From the NCBI GenBank assembly GCA_004335835.1, contig RWJK01000205.1:287-64286 (forward strand): a stretch of 64,000 nt of DNA. The letters are read 5' to 3'. Shown here piece by piece: positions 21,201 through 32,895 of the stretch. Positions within the stretch are counted from its first letter, which is position 1. Each line of letters opens with the position of its first letter. The notes below the pieces were generated by a model. The model searched no databases. It saw nothing but the letters and a program-made list of their open reading frames with translations, and was not told the DNA's origin. This DNA comes from Scenedesmus sp. ARA3. Lineage: Eukaryota; Chlorophyta; Chlorophyceae; Sphaeropleales; Scenedesmaceae. A program made the translations under genes and the position numbers.

Positions 21201-24184
21201 GGCACAGCTGCTGCCGCTGTGTGGCGGCGCTGACCTGGCAGGTGGCCAGCTGCCACTAATGGCCAGCATGCGCAAGTTCCTGGTGAAGGCCTCCGGCATT
21301 TCAGAGCCCGACAGGACAGCAGCCATCACCACAGCCACCAAGCTGGCGGAGATGGTGGCGCGCCTGGCCTGCTGCTGCGCCAGCACAGCACCAGGCAGCC
21401 AGGCTGGCGTGCTGCTGCAGCACACTGCAGCCCAGCTGCTGCCTGCTTTTCAGGTGGGCTGCAACAGTAGTCTGCACAGTACCCCCCTGTACTTGGCGTG
21501 TTTCAGCTGTATTTCTCTACTTGTGCTGCTGTTCACCTTTCCCGTGCACCATCGTGTGCGTTGCCGCAGCCACACACTAGTGTGCTTATGTTGCCATGCT
21601 GCCTGTGCTGATGCGCCTTTATGCTTCAGGTGTTCTGTGCGTCTGTGCTCAAGGCAGGCGTGCCCCCTCCATCCTCCACCCACTTTGACACCGGCGGCGG
21701 CATGACCGTGCTAGCTGTGCTGGGAGCAGCAGGCGGCGCGCCTGGCGCCAGCTGCCACCTGTTCCCTGCTCTGCTCAGCGCCACGCAGCAGCTAGTGGAG
21801 CTGGCAGTGAAGCAGCCTGAGCTGCGGCTGCTGCAGCTGCTGCTGGGCAGCCACGCACTGACCACTGCTGCGGCCATTGTCAGCACAAGCTACTGGGCAA
21901 CACCACAGGTGGGGGCCTTGCTGCTGCTACACTGTATCAACATAACTGCTGGCATTGCCAAGATAGAAGGCTCCCGTTTGGTGTTGTGCATGCTGATGCA
22001 TGCAGTTTAGCCAATGCGCCCAGGTGGGTGTTACAGCTCATCACATATATTGTCTGTGTGTCGCCTGCAGGTGGCCGCTGTGGCGTCACTGCCAGGCAAC
22101 GCCTCCCTCACCGCCGAGGCAGCTGGTGAGACGGTGGCATCCATCCTGGAGTGCTTGCTAGGGGCAGCTGTGCCACAGCAGGGCTCTGCCGCAACTGCTG
22201 CGGGTCCGTCTGCTGGCGCATCTCCCAAGCTGCTGCATGCCAGCATCAGCGACGACTGCCTGTGTGCCATCAAGCTGGGCGTGGACGGCGTGGCCGCCTG
22301 CTGCAGCCCCAAGGCTTGCTCAGACGTCACACCTGCAACCAGCGGCGCACGGCTGGACGCTGCAGAGCATGCGGCACCACAGCCTGATGCCATGCAGCCT
22401 CTGGTGCTGCTGTCAGCCCTGCTGGAGAGCAAGCTGCTGCCCCAGGCACACAGGCTGCTGCAGCAGCTGCCGCAGCAGGGCTACGGCATGCCTGAAGCTC
22501 TTGCAGGCTCAGCGGCCTCTGCGGCAGGCAGCAGCATGACCAGACAGGGCAGCGCAACGGGCGCCGTGCAAGTGCCAACGCCAAGGTCGGGCAGCCAGCC
22601 CCACAGCAAAGACGCGGGTGCCAGGGTGAGTACACACATAAGGGGGGGGGGGGCGGCGGGCAAGACTGCTGTGGTGACCTGCTGTCGTGATGCCGGGTCC
22701 ATGCGCTTGTTCTGCTGTCAACAGTCATAGCTGCTCTGTGGCGCAGGCAGTTAGACTTTCCATGTCTTGCTTTCTTTGTACTCACACATCGCCTCACCCG
22801 CTGTGCTGTTGGCCCGCAGGTTGGCGGCCACAGCCCAACCTACTCCATCCTCACCGGCAACCAGCTGCGCAGCCAGTCGAGCTCCTCGCAGCAGCTGTCA
22901 GGCTACTCAGGCAGCGAGCCCGTCTACATGGCCATCAACAGCAGCACCAGCGGCAGCCACGCGCTGCGCGTCAGCGCTGCACACTCCCGCTTCGCTGCTG
23001 GCATGCGCCGCAGCTCAGACGGCACGGTTGCCTCTGCTGCCGGGGCCGCATTGGCTGGCACCAGCCCCAGGGCAGTGGATGGCGACGTTGGTGGGCTGCT
23101 GCGTGGCGGCAGCTGGAGCAGCCTGCAGGGCGCCTGGCTCAGCCAGAGCTCGGCAGGCCAGGCAGACAAGGAGCGACTGGGCAGGCAGAGCAGCAGCGGC
23201 TTTGGCAGCACCACCAGCCTGGGCTCCCTCATGGTTACTGACAGCCTCACAGCAGGTGCCGGCCATGGTGCAGGGTCAGGCGGTAATGCAGTGCTGCTGC
23301 AGCTGCGGCTGCAGTCGATGCTGCTGGCTGCCGGGAAGGCAGTGATCGCTCTGGCAGACGGCTGCATTTCAGGAGGGAAGGGCAGCACTGTATCCGCAGC
23401 AGGAAGGACTTCTTTTGGTGGGAGCAGCGGTGTCAGCAGCGGCAGCGCCAACAGCAGCAGTGACGATGGCAGTGGGCCTGGCCTGAAGCAGGTGGCTGCC
23501 AGCTGGACTGCTGCCGTGCCACAGCCGCTACTGCAGCTGCAGCTGCAACCCCGCAACAGCTACTCTGGTGTGGGCAGCGTCACGAGCCCGCATGGCATGG
23601 ACAGTGGCATTGACGTGTTGGCAGGCCTGCGCGTGAGCCTGGCTGCTGTGCCAGCTGCTGCCGCTGCTGTGCAGAGCCGGATGGGCAGCAGCAGCCCAGG
23701 CAGGGCTGTGTGTGGTGCTGTGGACTGCAGCAGCAGCAGCAGCATGCTGTTCCCTGTGGACCTGGGCCTGGCTCAGCTGCGTGTGGGCAGCAGGCAGGAG
23801 GGAGCCGCAGCTGGCGCGGATGGGGCTGCAGGCAGTGGCGTGGCAGCCAGGCTGGTGGGTGATGATGTGCTGAGGGGTGTGGTGGCAGGCGTGCAGGCTG
23901 CAGCGCCACTGCTGTGCCGCGCCTGTCCGCCTGCGCTGGACTCCGAGCAGTGCTGGCAGGAGGCGCTGGCGCGCCTGGCGCCTGCGCCTGTGGGCTGCTG
24001 GAACGCTGCATGCGTCAACATGGCAGGCGCGAGCGAGGCTGCAGCGCCGGCCAAGCGCTGCGCCAACTGCAACGTGGCTGCGTTCTGCAGCAAGGGCTGC
24101 GAGAGGGCAGCCTGGTCGGGCCATACCATGGCTTGTGGGAAGTTGGCGGCGGCAGCGACAGCTGCTCGGCTTGGCAGTGCCTGA
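18230..24184 (+). CDS. Large MYND-type zinc-finger protein
   Basis: Eight exons (18230-18525, 18819-20229, 20505-20622, 20798-20910, 21202-21453, 21630-21908, 22071-22625, 22820-24184) encode 1462 residues with consistent phases. The body is a long Leu/Ala-rich helical region without named domains, then a Ser/Gly-rich linker (about 1010-1250). The C-terminus is a MYND finger at about 1400-1447: C-x4-C, then CANC, CSKGC and HTMAC. MYND fingers bind proline-rich partners. Chlorophycean genomes have many large proteins with a single C-terminal MYND finger, mostly uncharacterised; this looks like one of them. There is no SET domain. A run of 12 G lies in the last intron (about 22641-22652). A TGTAA at 24580-24584 suggests a 3' UTR of about 400 bases. 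The start is the first Met of exon 1; an earlier exon is possible. Confidence 0.85.
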
Positions 24185-27015
24185 TATGCGGCGACACGGT
24201 GTTGTAGCACCACTGGCGGTGTGACTGCTGCTGCTGCATTCTAATGGCTTGTGTGCAGCGCTCGGCCTGCGGCTGAGCACAAACTATTGGGTTGCATCTG
24301 GTGTCGTCGTTGGGCGCCTGCGTCATGCAGAAGAGTAGTGCGTACGTTCTGACTGTGTATGTTGTGCGCCGTGAGCCGGCAGTGTGCATGCATTGCTTGC
24401 TGGTGCTCTGGTCTGCAGAGCTTCTCCTGCCAGGCTTGTGTGTATTGCATGTGTGGCATGTTGTTGCAGTCTTCATGCACCCCACAGCAGTTCAGGCTGA
24501 TGTTGTCCAGTACAGTGAGCGGCGCACTGCAGAGTGAGCTGGTGTGCACGCAGTCAAGGTGTACTTTTCGTCCGTGTTTTGTAATCTCGTGCTGCTCTGT
24601 GTTGCGGGGCATGGTCGAGCTCACTGTGTGGCGGACCGTGTTGTGTGGCTAGGAGTGTCAGCAATGGGCGTGTGTATAGGGTCAACTGGGGTGCGTTCTG
24701 TTCAGAATCACAGCAGCAGCACAAGACATGTTAGCATGCTGCAGTGCAGGGAGTGTAAGGGTCACAAGCTGTAGCCGTAGCTGCTGTGCTGCTCCTGCGA
24801 CCTTATTGCCTGGCCCGCTCTGTATTGGGCAGAGTGCAGCAAAGCAGGCATGGCATTGTGGGCAGAGGAGGGCGCAAATGCATGTCACCATCATTGGTGT
24901 GTGTCCCAGGCGTGACCAAATGTGTTGCATTGGGTAGCTATGTCAAAGGCTGTGATCTGCTGTCTGTGCAGCATTGCCTGTTATGGCATGTACCACAGAA
25001 TGGTGTATATCTTCTGTGTCACGAGCGGCGGTTTGGCGTACGCGTTTGCAGCGTCGCCTCGCAGTTTGTGTGCGCAGTGGCGGCATGTGTTGTTTTTGAT
25101 GGTGGCTGCTGGTGGGCAGATGTTCCCAAAATGCAGCAGAGAAAGGGCGGGGCGGCACGTGCTGTTGGTGATGTTCCCTGCTGGCATTCTCTGCAGCATC
25201 AAAGGGCCGCGGGGATGCTTGCTTTGTCGCAATTCAGAGTGCGGCAGCCCAACAGGTGCTCACGCATGTTCATGTTGAGCAAGGCGTCGTGCCAGGTTGG
25301 CCACAATGGCCAGCATGCTGGGGAAAGCAAGACAGTTTGTGGCGGTTTGGTGTGTTTAATGTGTGTGTTGTCCAGCACTGTGCAGGCCTCTGAGTGGAGC
25401 TGTGCTGAGCGTGATGAGCCATTTCAGCATGCCTGATTGCATGCATCACATGGCGAGCGCAGCATCTTCTGCAACGCCGCACAGCGCCATTGCATGCCTG
25501 GCTTGTTCAACTTCCGTATGTCCTGAGCTGCATTCACACTGTGCAGGCAGTTGTTCCCGCTGCCACCAACCCCTGCGTACCTGCAGGCAGTGTGCCATGG
25601 CCACAGCTGCCGCGTGTGTCCTTGTCAAACATGCAGCACAATGTGTGCCTCCGTGCTTGTTGTGCTCTGCTGCATCCACCATTGCTGGGCAGGCTGTGCC
25701 CCTTGTGTCCATCCTCACTGGTGTTTCAGACGTGGCTGCTCCATTGGTGAGCATGCCAAATGATTTTAGTTTGTATTTGCGTTTGGCCAGATGTAGTGTG
25801 CACTTGCTTCTTTGCTGCCCTAGTGTTGGCATGTGGTGTGTTTTCACCACTGCTGCTGTACCACTCACTGCAGCCCTTGTCCCTGTCAGCATGCAAGGCT
25901 CAGCCTTACTGATGTTGCAGGGCAGGGGGGCAATGCTACAAAAGATTTTAGGCCAAAGGCATGTCACCTTCGTCATGCCTATGGCTGTAGGCGTTTCAAT
26001 GTGTCTGTTTTGTATTCGCTTGGGTGCGTGGGCATTTCTGTTGTCATGTTGCGCGGGGGTCAGCGCCAGTGCTTGTGCGATGATATGATGCGATGATGAT
26101 TGTGATACTCGAGGGCATCAAGCCTCAGCAGGTGTAGAGCCAATGCCAGTGCAAGGCTTGCCCGGTGCATATGCATGTGTGCACATGCTGTGCTTGCGGT
26201 GGTCTCTTCAGCATGGTGTGCGTCGCAGTAGCCTGACCACCGCAGGCTGTAGCATAGGTGTAGCAGCAACTTGCAGATGTTCGACTCACATTGGTTGTGC
26301 TCTGATAGCAGACTGCAATTGCAGTGCCACCATTCTTGAGTGCTGCATCTGCTGCCTGCCAGTATAGTTATCAGGTATGCACTGTACTACAAGGAATCAG
26401 GTAGTGACTTGTACTACAGGATCAGGCTGGCACCATCCATAATGTTGCTGGCTCCACAGCTCGTTTGCTGCTGATGATCAGTGCAAGTGGTGACCAACTT
26501 GGCGACGGAACTGGTTGGACGTTCATTATCATTTGGTGTGATCTGCTGTTCATTTGTGTGAGCTTGCAGGATGCTGTGGTAACAGGTCTGAAAAACGAAG
26601 CTAGGCTCGAAGCATCATCTGGGTGGTTGAGAAAGCTCGAAGCTGGTTACCGTGTGGCCCAGAGGCTGCAAGGCAACTCACAAGCAGCGCATGCTGCTGT
26701 TAGACAAACTCGACACACACCACCGACATGCCAGGTGGCTGTTGCACTGCAATGCAAACCAGCGGCACCCAGCTTCACATCACATCACACACCACAAACT
26801 ACGGAAGGCTGCACATTGACAGCTGCAGCTGCTGGCTCCTGCTCTGCTGCTGGCCACTGCTGCACATCAGCGCTGCCTGCCAGGCTGCTGAGCATGCGCT
26901 GCCCAGCCAGCTCTGCACGGCGAGCTGCACATGGCTGGTGGGCGCTGCCGCCACATCTGCTGCTGGTAAAAGGAAAACAAGGGGCACTCATGCTGCTGGG
27001 TTACAGCACCGCTGC
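24185..27015. other. Long stretch without a supported gene
   Basis: The first 400 bases are probably the 3' UTR of the MYND gene, and the last part is probably 3' flank of PSAH (minus). Between 24700 and 26560 several plus-strand frames stay open for 200 residues or more, but their composition (Cys, Ala, Val, runs of Met) and the lack of splice signals do not look like protein. A plus-strand open stretch at 26571-27140 begins after an acceptor-like TTGCAG, but it overlaps PSAH on the other strand. I see no transposase or reverse-transcriptase motif. Confidence 0.4.
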
Positions 27016-28944
27016 TCACAGCCTGCTGCGGGTGGAGCCGCCCTTGCCGTTCTCACCTGCGGGCAAGCACGGTCAAAAGTCAACACACGGTGTCAGCGTC
27101 AAAGCATACTTGTTTCACACAAATACTGTCACAGTTGAGTGACGAGAGTGCTACAGCAGGTGGCTGAAGTTGCAAGGCAGCATTACTGTCATGCCGCACC
27201 AGCGCAGAACCATCTTGGCACCTGCAACTGCCCTGAACTGCTAGCACCAGCAGGCACTGGCACTGCTGCTGCTGCCGCTGCTGCTGCGTGCTCACCGCCG
27301 GTCTGTGGGCCGTTGATGATGGGCAGGTTGGCGTCAGCGGAGCCCTTCAGGCCGTATGCCGCCACAGCAACCAGGCCGCCTGCAGATGAACAGCAAGGGA
27401 CACTGATGAGACACTAGGCCTGCAGCAAAGACCTGGTAGCTGCCCGCACACTGCATGTGCTGCTCGCCTGCGTGCGTTTGTTGATGTGGCGGACAAAGCA
27501 GCAGTCCCACGTGCTGCAGCCGCCACTGTTGTAACCGCCATTTGGTGCAATTGAATGCACATCATCGGACGCCTGTAAACGCCAACCAATGCAGCTGCGC
27601 GCGACACGCAACCGTCCCCTGCACCTCCTGCTGCTGCTCAACCCACCCTGGACCCCTCTAGCTGCACCCCACCAGCAAAGACCACACGGCTGCAGCAACC
27701 AGAATGCCGCCTGACACTGCTGTTCCCCACTGCCACATAACCTACAGAAGCTGCTGCTGTCCTTGCTGAGCTCTACTACTGCACCTGCCAGCTCCTTGCA
27801 TGTGACACATGGGCCCCGGTTGGCCAATGCAAGCCTCACGGAACAGCTGTCAGGCACCTTCAGCTCTGCTGCACGCCCTGCAGCTGCTGAAGTCGCTCAT
27901 GCCCTGATCTGTTATGCCTCTTCCACACACAAACACAGCCGACATGCCACTGTGACGCATGAGCCCTCGCCCTTCTGCCTGCACCACCCCGCTGGGCTAC
28001 CCTGCTGCCGCTGCTGCCAGCTGGCTGCCTGCTGATTGCCCTGCCATGTGCTGCAAATCATCCCTTTGTTGCTGCCCCACTGCCCCTCTGTTTGTTCAAC
28101 TCACCCAGGGCCACGAAGCCGCGCAGGGCCTCACGCCTCTTCAGCACGTCGCCGGCGCGCTCAAAGAACTCGGCCTGCATGCCTGGGTAGCGCTTGTCGC
28201 TGTCCTGGCCGTACATGTCCCAGCTGCCGGTGCTGTTCTCCAGGTCCTGCGCGCAGCAACAGTCAACAAGGGTGGGGATGCGCGGTACGTACAAGCAGCG
28301 CGCCTGACTAGCGCAAGCTGCAGCTGCTGGCTAACAGCCAACTGCAGAGCGGCAGCGGCTGCAGCGCGCCTACTGCAGAGCGGCTGCAGCGCAAACCTGC
28401 AGCACTGACTAAGCTAGTAGAAGAGGCATCGCCTGCTCCAGGCAACTGCTAGATCTGCAGCAAACTGATTCCTCTGGAACAACACCCATCACTGCTGCTG
28501 CAGGACGCATGGCAGATCATGATCACAGAGCTGCTGCTGCCAAACAGCAGGAGGCCACCAGCGCCTACAATGCTGGCTGTTAAGAGTCGCTGCAGAGGTC
28601 GAAGGTGCTGAAATGATCCAGCATCCAGTTGGATGTTCTGTTCACTGCTGTTGCCCACTGTGCCTCCTCCTGTGCTGCTGTTGCTGCTGCCGTCCCAGCA
28701 GACTCACGTTCAGGTCGAAGTAACGGCTGTTCTCGCCATACTTGGCGCACACCTTCACGGCCCTGCACGTGTGAGCACGCAGATCAGTCGACTGAGTGAC
28801 TACTCCGCTTGCCCAGAGCCCATTGACCGCGACAAGCGTCCGCGAGCAGCCTCCAGCAGCAGCTAATCACTACCTGCGGGGAGCAACTGCGGGCCTGCTG
28901 GCACGGGTGGCCGCGAAGACACGGGTCTGCTTGGCGCACAGCAT
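27016..28944 (-). CDS. PSAH: Photosystem I reaction centre subunit VI (PsaH), chloroplast precursor
   Basis: Five exons (28874-28944, 28708-28762, 28105-28246, 27296-27379, 27016-27056) encode 130 residues, the expected precursor length. The leader (MLCAKQTRVFAATRASRP) is a chloroplast transit peptide; the mature protein probably begins near KYGENSRYFDL. Family signatures are DLENSTGSWDMYG, KRYPGMQAEFFERAGDVL, RREALRGFVALG, AAYGLKGSADANLPI, NGPQTGGENGKGG and the C-terminal TRSRL. PsaH is a small membrane-anchored PSI subunit that, with PsaL and PsaO, forms the docking site for phosphorylated LHCII during state transitions. Every junction is GT-AG and in phase. A TTACA (TGTAA, minus) lies only 11 bases past the stop at 27001-27005; a more distal signal may be used instead. 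Confidence 0.97.
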
Positions 28945-30971
28945 TTTTGAGGTTGTGTGAGGGGACCTGGTTGAATCAGGGGTCAGTGAGTTTATCTGCC
29001 TCCTAATTAAAGTCTCTTCCGGTTGCTCTCAGAGCCAAACCGGCCCGCTTCCAGCTGGAGATCGTGCTTGTTACTGCAGGGTTTAGAGCTGAGCTGAGCA
29101 TTGCTCGTTGAACGAATGCGGTCGGCGTCACCCAACAAGATCACGATGAGGTGTTTTCCACGCTTGTGATGCGGCATGCCGGGCGCACGGCTCTTCCCCG
29201 GCTGGACAGCAAGTTGCAACGGGTGCCGTTGCTGCTGCAGCTGAGTCTATCACCACTCAAGGGTTATCAATACACCTGGTCGCTCCTTCTGCAGAAGAAG
29301 AAGAAGCATGCAGGATCAGTGCACTGCAGCAGGCCTACAGAAGGAGCTTGCTATGCAGTGCGGGCTGGCGGGTGTGCAGTGGATGGGGGATCCATGCTAG
29401 CTTGCTGAGCTTGCTTGCCGCGCCACAACCCTGGTGCTGCTTGCAATGTATGCTGAATGTGGCATAGGGTAGCTTTCTTGCTACGCGTGATGGCATTTGC
29501 CACTCAGAAACCTGACGCAGCATACTATGCAGCATACTAGCGTAGTACGCTCAGCACTTGGCGGACGTCAATGCAGCTGCTGCTGTGGGTTATGAGATTT
29601 TCAAAGCTGGCTTCAAGGTGTAGTTGCATGCAACTACAATGCAGCGAGTGCTATGCACCCCTGCTGTGGTCAGCAATGCTCTTACAATTGACTAAACCAG
29701 TGGCTGACAGTGTAAGGCTGTTGCACATGTTTGACCAGATAATAACAATAGTCTTCTTGTAAGCCATACCTTGTCATCGGCATCGGCAACCGCGCCCCGT
29801 ACGGAGCGGAAACTACGAATTGCCTCTCTATTGGTGAGGGGTAGACCACCCAGACCCCCTCACCGCCTTCACCAGGCAGCAGGTGGGGGTCACCCATACG
29901 GTTGGCTGCGTGCCTGGCAGGGCTGGTATGTTTGACCAGATGTCTTGCACGCTCATCACAGCAATGCTGGTATGTTGACTCAGCAGGTCACAATGCTACA
30001 TGTTGTGTGTAAGCAGCGCGGATCTTCATTGTGCTTGACGGGCCATGCTTGATAGACAAGCTGCTGGCCGCCATCTCACAAGCCGCCAACATTGGACTGG
30101 ATCAGTGGTGCCATGTTGGCCCTTGCTGTGGCAGCAGGGCAGCTGGCTTGGGTGCAGCAGCAGCACGGCGCTGTGCTGCCTGGTCAAGACATTTTCTACC
30201 ACTTCAGGTGGCAAGCTGTCGCCACAGCAGACCAGCAGCAGCATATGCAAGTGCGCAACTGGCAGTTTCCTTGCAGACTGCTAAGCAGTTATGTCTGGCC
30301 CTTACCCTCTGTGTGCCTTTGTATGCCTGCCACAACCTTGTGACATTGGCCCACAATGCATCTGACAGGCGGCTGCAGAGAGCACAACTCGGTGCATTCA
30401 AGGCAGGTGCTCCACTCAGTGGCAGTGACTGTCACGGTGGTGCTGTGCACATCATCACACATGCGTGGTCTTTCATCTCTGTCTGGCTTAATGAAAGGGC
30501 TGAAGCTGGCACACTGCAGCACGCACATCCCCCAGCAGATGCGGTGATGTGATGCTGGCTTGCCCCACCCAGTGCCTGCTGTTGCCCCAGGTGCACCCAG
30601 CACTGCTGAGCCTGAGCAGCTGCCACACATCAACACGTCCAGCGTAAGCGCACCGCACAGTGTGCAGACAAGCAAAATTGTGTATTCACTGCACATGCAT
30701 CAACCTGTAAGCCTCTTTGAGGCGCCGTCACAGCCTTTTGACACGCCCACCTGACACACTCTCTCCCCTGTTCAAACCATCAGCAGAGCCCTAATTGTCA
30801 GACACGCTCAAAGCGGTAACGCCGCGCGCAGGAGGCTCCGCTCTTCATATTATTCCGAAGTTCAGTAGACCACAGGCGTCAGTGCTTCTTGCTGCCTATC
30901 TCGAGAAAGTGATACGCTGCCCTGAGGCCATCAAACGCTCCTGTGCACTTCCTGCCTTGCATGTCGCAATC
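28945..30971. other. Stretch without a certain gene between PSAH and the DUF482 gene
   Basis: The right part must hold the 5' UTR and promoter of the DUF482 gene, the left part those of PSAH. A plus-strand frame is open over 30031-30552 and contains protein-like pieces (KLLAAISQAANIGLD; LYACHNLVTLAHNASD). A second frame near 30092-30230 contains QLAWVQQQHGAVLPGQDIF before a GT donor. I could not build a phased gene from them. A minus-strand open stretch lies at about 29770-29897 (VYPSPIERQFVVSAPYGAR) and also stays unassigned. Confidence 0.35.
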
Positions 30972-32850
30972 ATGCGGTTGCTAAAAAGAAGGTGCTGTAA
31001 GACTGTGTCGAAGGCGGTGTCTGTGCCAGCATGCAGACCTCCAACACGGCCACTGCAGCAGCTGAAGTGCACCACCCGTGTCACTGAGCAGGTGACCCAC
31101 TGCGGAGAATCTCACAACCACTTTGATTTGCGCAAGTAAACATTCAGAACCCTCACTACTTATGGCCCTGCAGGTGACTGCAGCAGCAACAGCAGCAGCA
31201 ACAGCAGGGCCAGCAGCAGCGGCAGCAGAGCAGCAGCAAGATGGCAAAGCTAGCAGCCCAGAGGCTGACCCGCTGCCAGAGACGCTGCAGCTGAAGGTCC
31301 AAGTGCTCAGGTCTATCGACCAGGTCAGACCATGTCACAACATGCTCTTTTGGCGCTTCAGCACCTGTTCTTGGCCAGTGATTCACACAACCGCACAGGG
31401 CAGTTGGCAAACGAACACATGAGCAAGGAAAGCCCAATCAATACACGATAATCACAACAGCTTGCTGCTGACAAACAAAACCTGATGGTGTATGGCAGGG
31501 TGGCGGTGCTGTGCTGCATCAGGGTTGCATCACATTCCCACACCTCCTCCCATCCCCACCCAAACTATGCCTGGTTGTGTTCCAGTGCTGAGTTGAATTG
31601 CAACTGCTGTTTGCTACTGATGCTGTATCTTCTGCTGTTAGGTGACTGCTGGTGAATGGGATGCGCTGGTGGCCGCCCAGGCTGAGGTCAACCCCTTCCT
31701 CAAGTGGGCCTTCCTGCATGCACTGGAGGCCAGCAAGTCAGCGGTGAGCACCAGCAGCAGGGCAATGCAACACTCCCTGCCTGGCTGCCCCCTCACCTCA
31801 GGTGCCTGAGGAGGGCTGGGGCCCGCAGCATGTAACAAAATACAAACCTTATAAGCACGCTGCACTGCTATCTGCGCTGCCTGGCTGCCTCAGGTGCCTG
31901 AGGAGGGCTGGGGCCCGCAGCACGTCACGGTGCGGGACGCAGCCAGCGGCGTGCTGCTGGGGGCGTGCCCGCTGTACCTGAAGGGCCACAGCTACGGCGA
32001 GTACGTGTTCGACTCCAGCTGGGCCAACTACAGCCACATGATGGGCAAGCGGTGAGCGGAGGTTGGTGCTTTGGTGAGGACTGCGGGCGCAGTGGGGAAG
32101 GGTGCGGCGTGGCTGCAGTCGCCGTGCCACTGCTGCTGGCTGCTTGGTGGGGCTGAGGTCAGCAGACCGTTGCCTGCAGCTTTGCAGCTGATGCTAGTGG
32201 GCCAGGTACAGCTAATGTTAGGGCGATCAGAGGGTGGCCTGCCTGGCGGAAACAGGCAGCAGCTGGGCCAACTACAGCCACATGATGGGCAAGCGGTGAG
32301 CGGAGGCACGGGGCAAGGCTGCCGCACAGAATGCGGCATGGCAGGAACAGGCAGCATCAGCAGTGGACTGGCGTGAGCCTGCTCTCGTGCCTTGTGCTTG
32401 CGCAAGCAGCAGCAGCAGCAGCAGCAGCAGCTGCTGCTGCTGTGATGGACTTTAGGGGTATGGATGCTTCACTGCGGCCACTGAACAGTCATGACTGTGT
32501 AGATTTGTTGCCTGAGTCTTAACAAGCTGCTTCTGCTGGTGCTGCTGCCGCCCTGGCCTGATCTGTCGTGCAGTTACTACCCCAAGCTACAGGCGTGTGT
32601 GCCCTTTACGCCAGTCACTGGCAACAGGCTGCTGGTGCAGCCGGGGCAGCTGGCGGCCACGGTGCTCAAGGCACTAGCGCAGACGCTGCTCACCATCACA
32701 GGTGCGCTGCTGGGCAACATACAGAGTTTCACGGACAGCACTTGCAGCTGGCAGACAAGCTCTGCACTTTACGCAGTCATGCAGCACACTTTGTTAGTGT
32801 TATCTGTGGTTCCTCTGTGTTTTGCTGACACCTTGCTGCTTTGCGGGCTC

Positions 32851-32895
<45 letters not shown>

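Noticed and set aside
25363..26088. 241-residue plus-strand open frame
   Set aside because: Cys- and Val-rich composition, no domain, no splice context and no neighbour to join; probably chance in low-stop sequence.
26465..27142. 225-residue plus-strand open frame
   Set aside because: It overlaps the secure final exon of PSAH on the opposite strand and has no recognisable domain.
30031..30552. 173-residue plus-strand open frame and overlapping frames
   Set aside because: Some pieces look protein-like but no ATG and no phased exon chain could be built.
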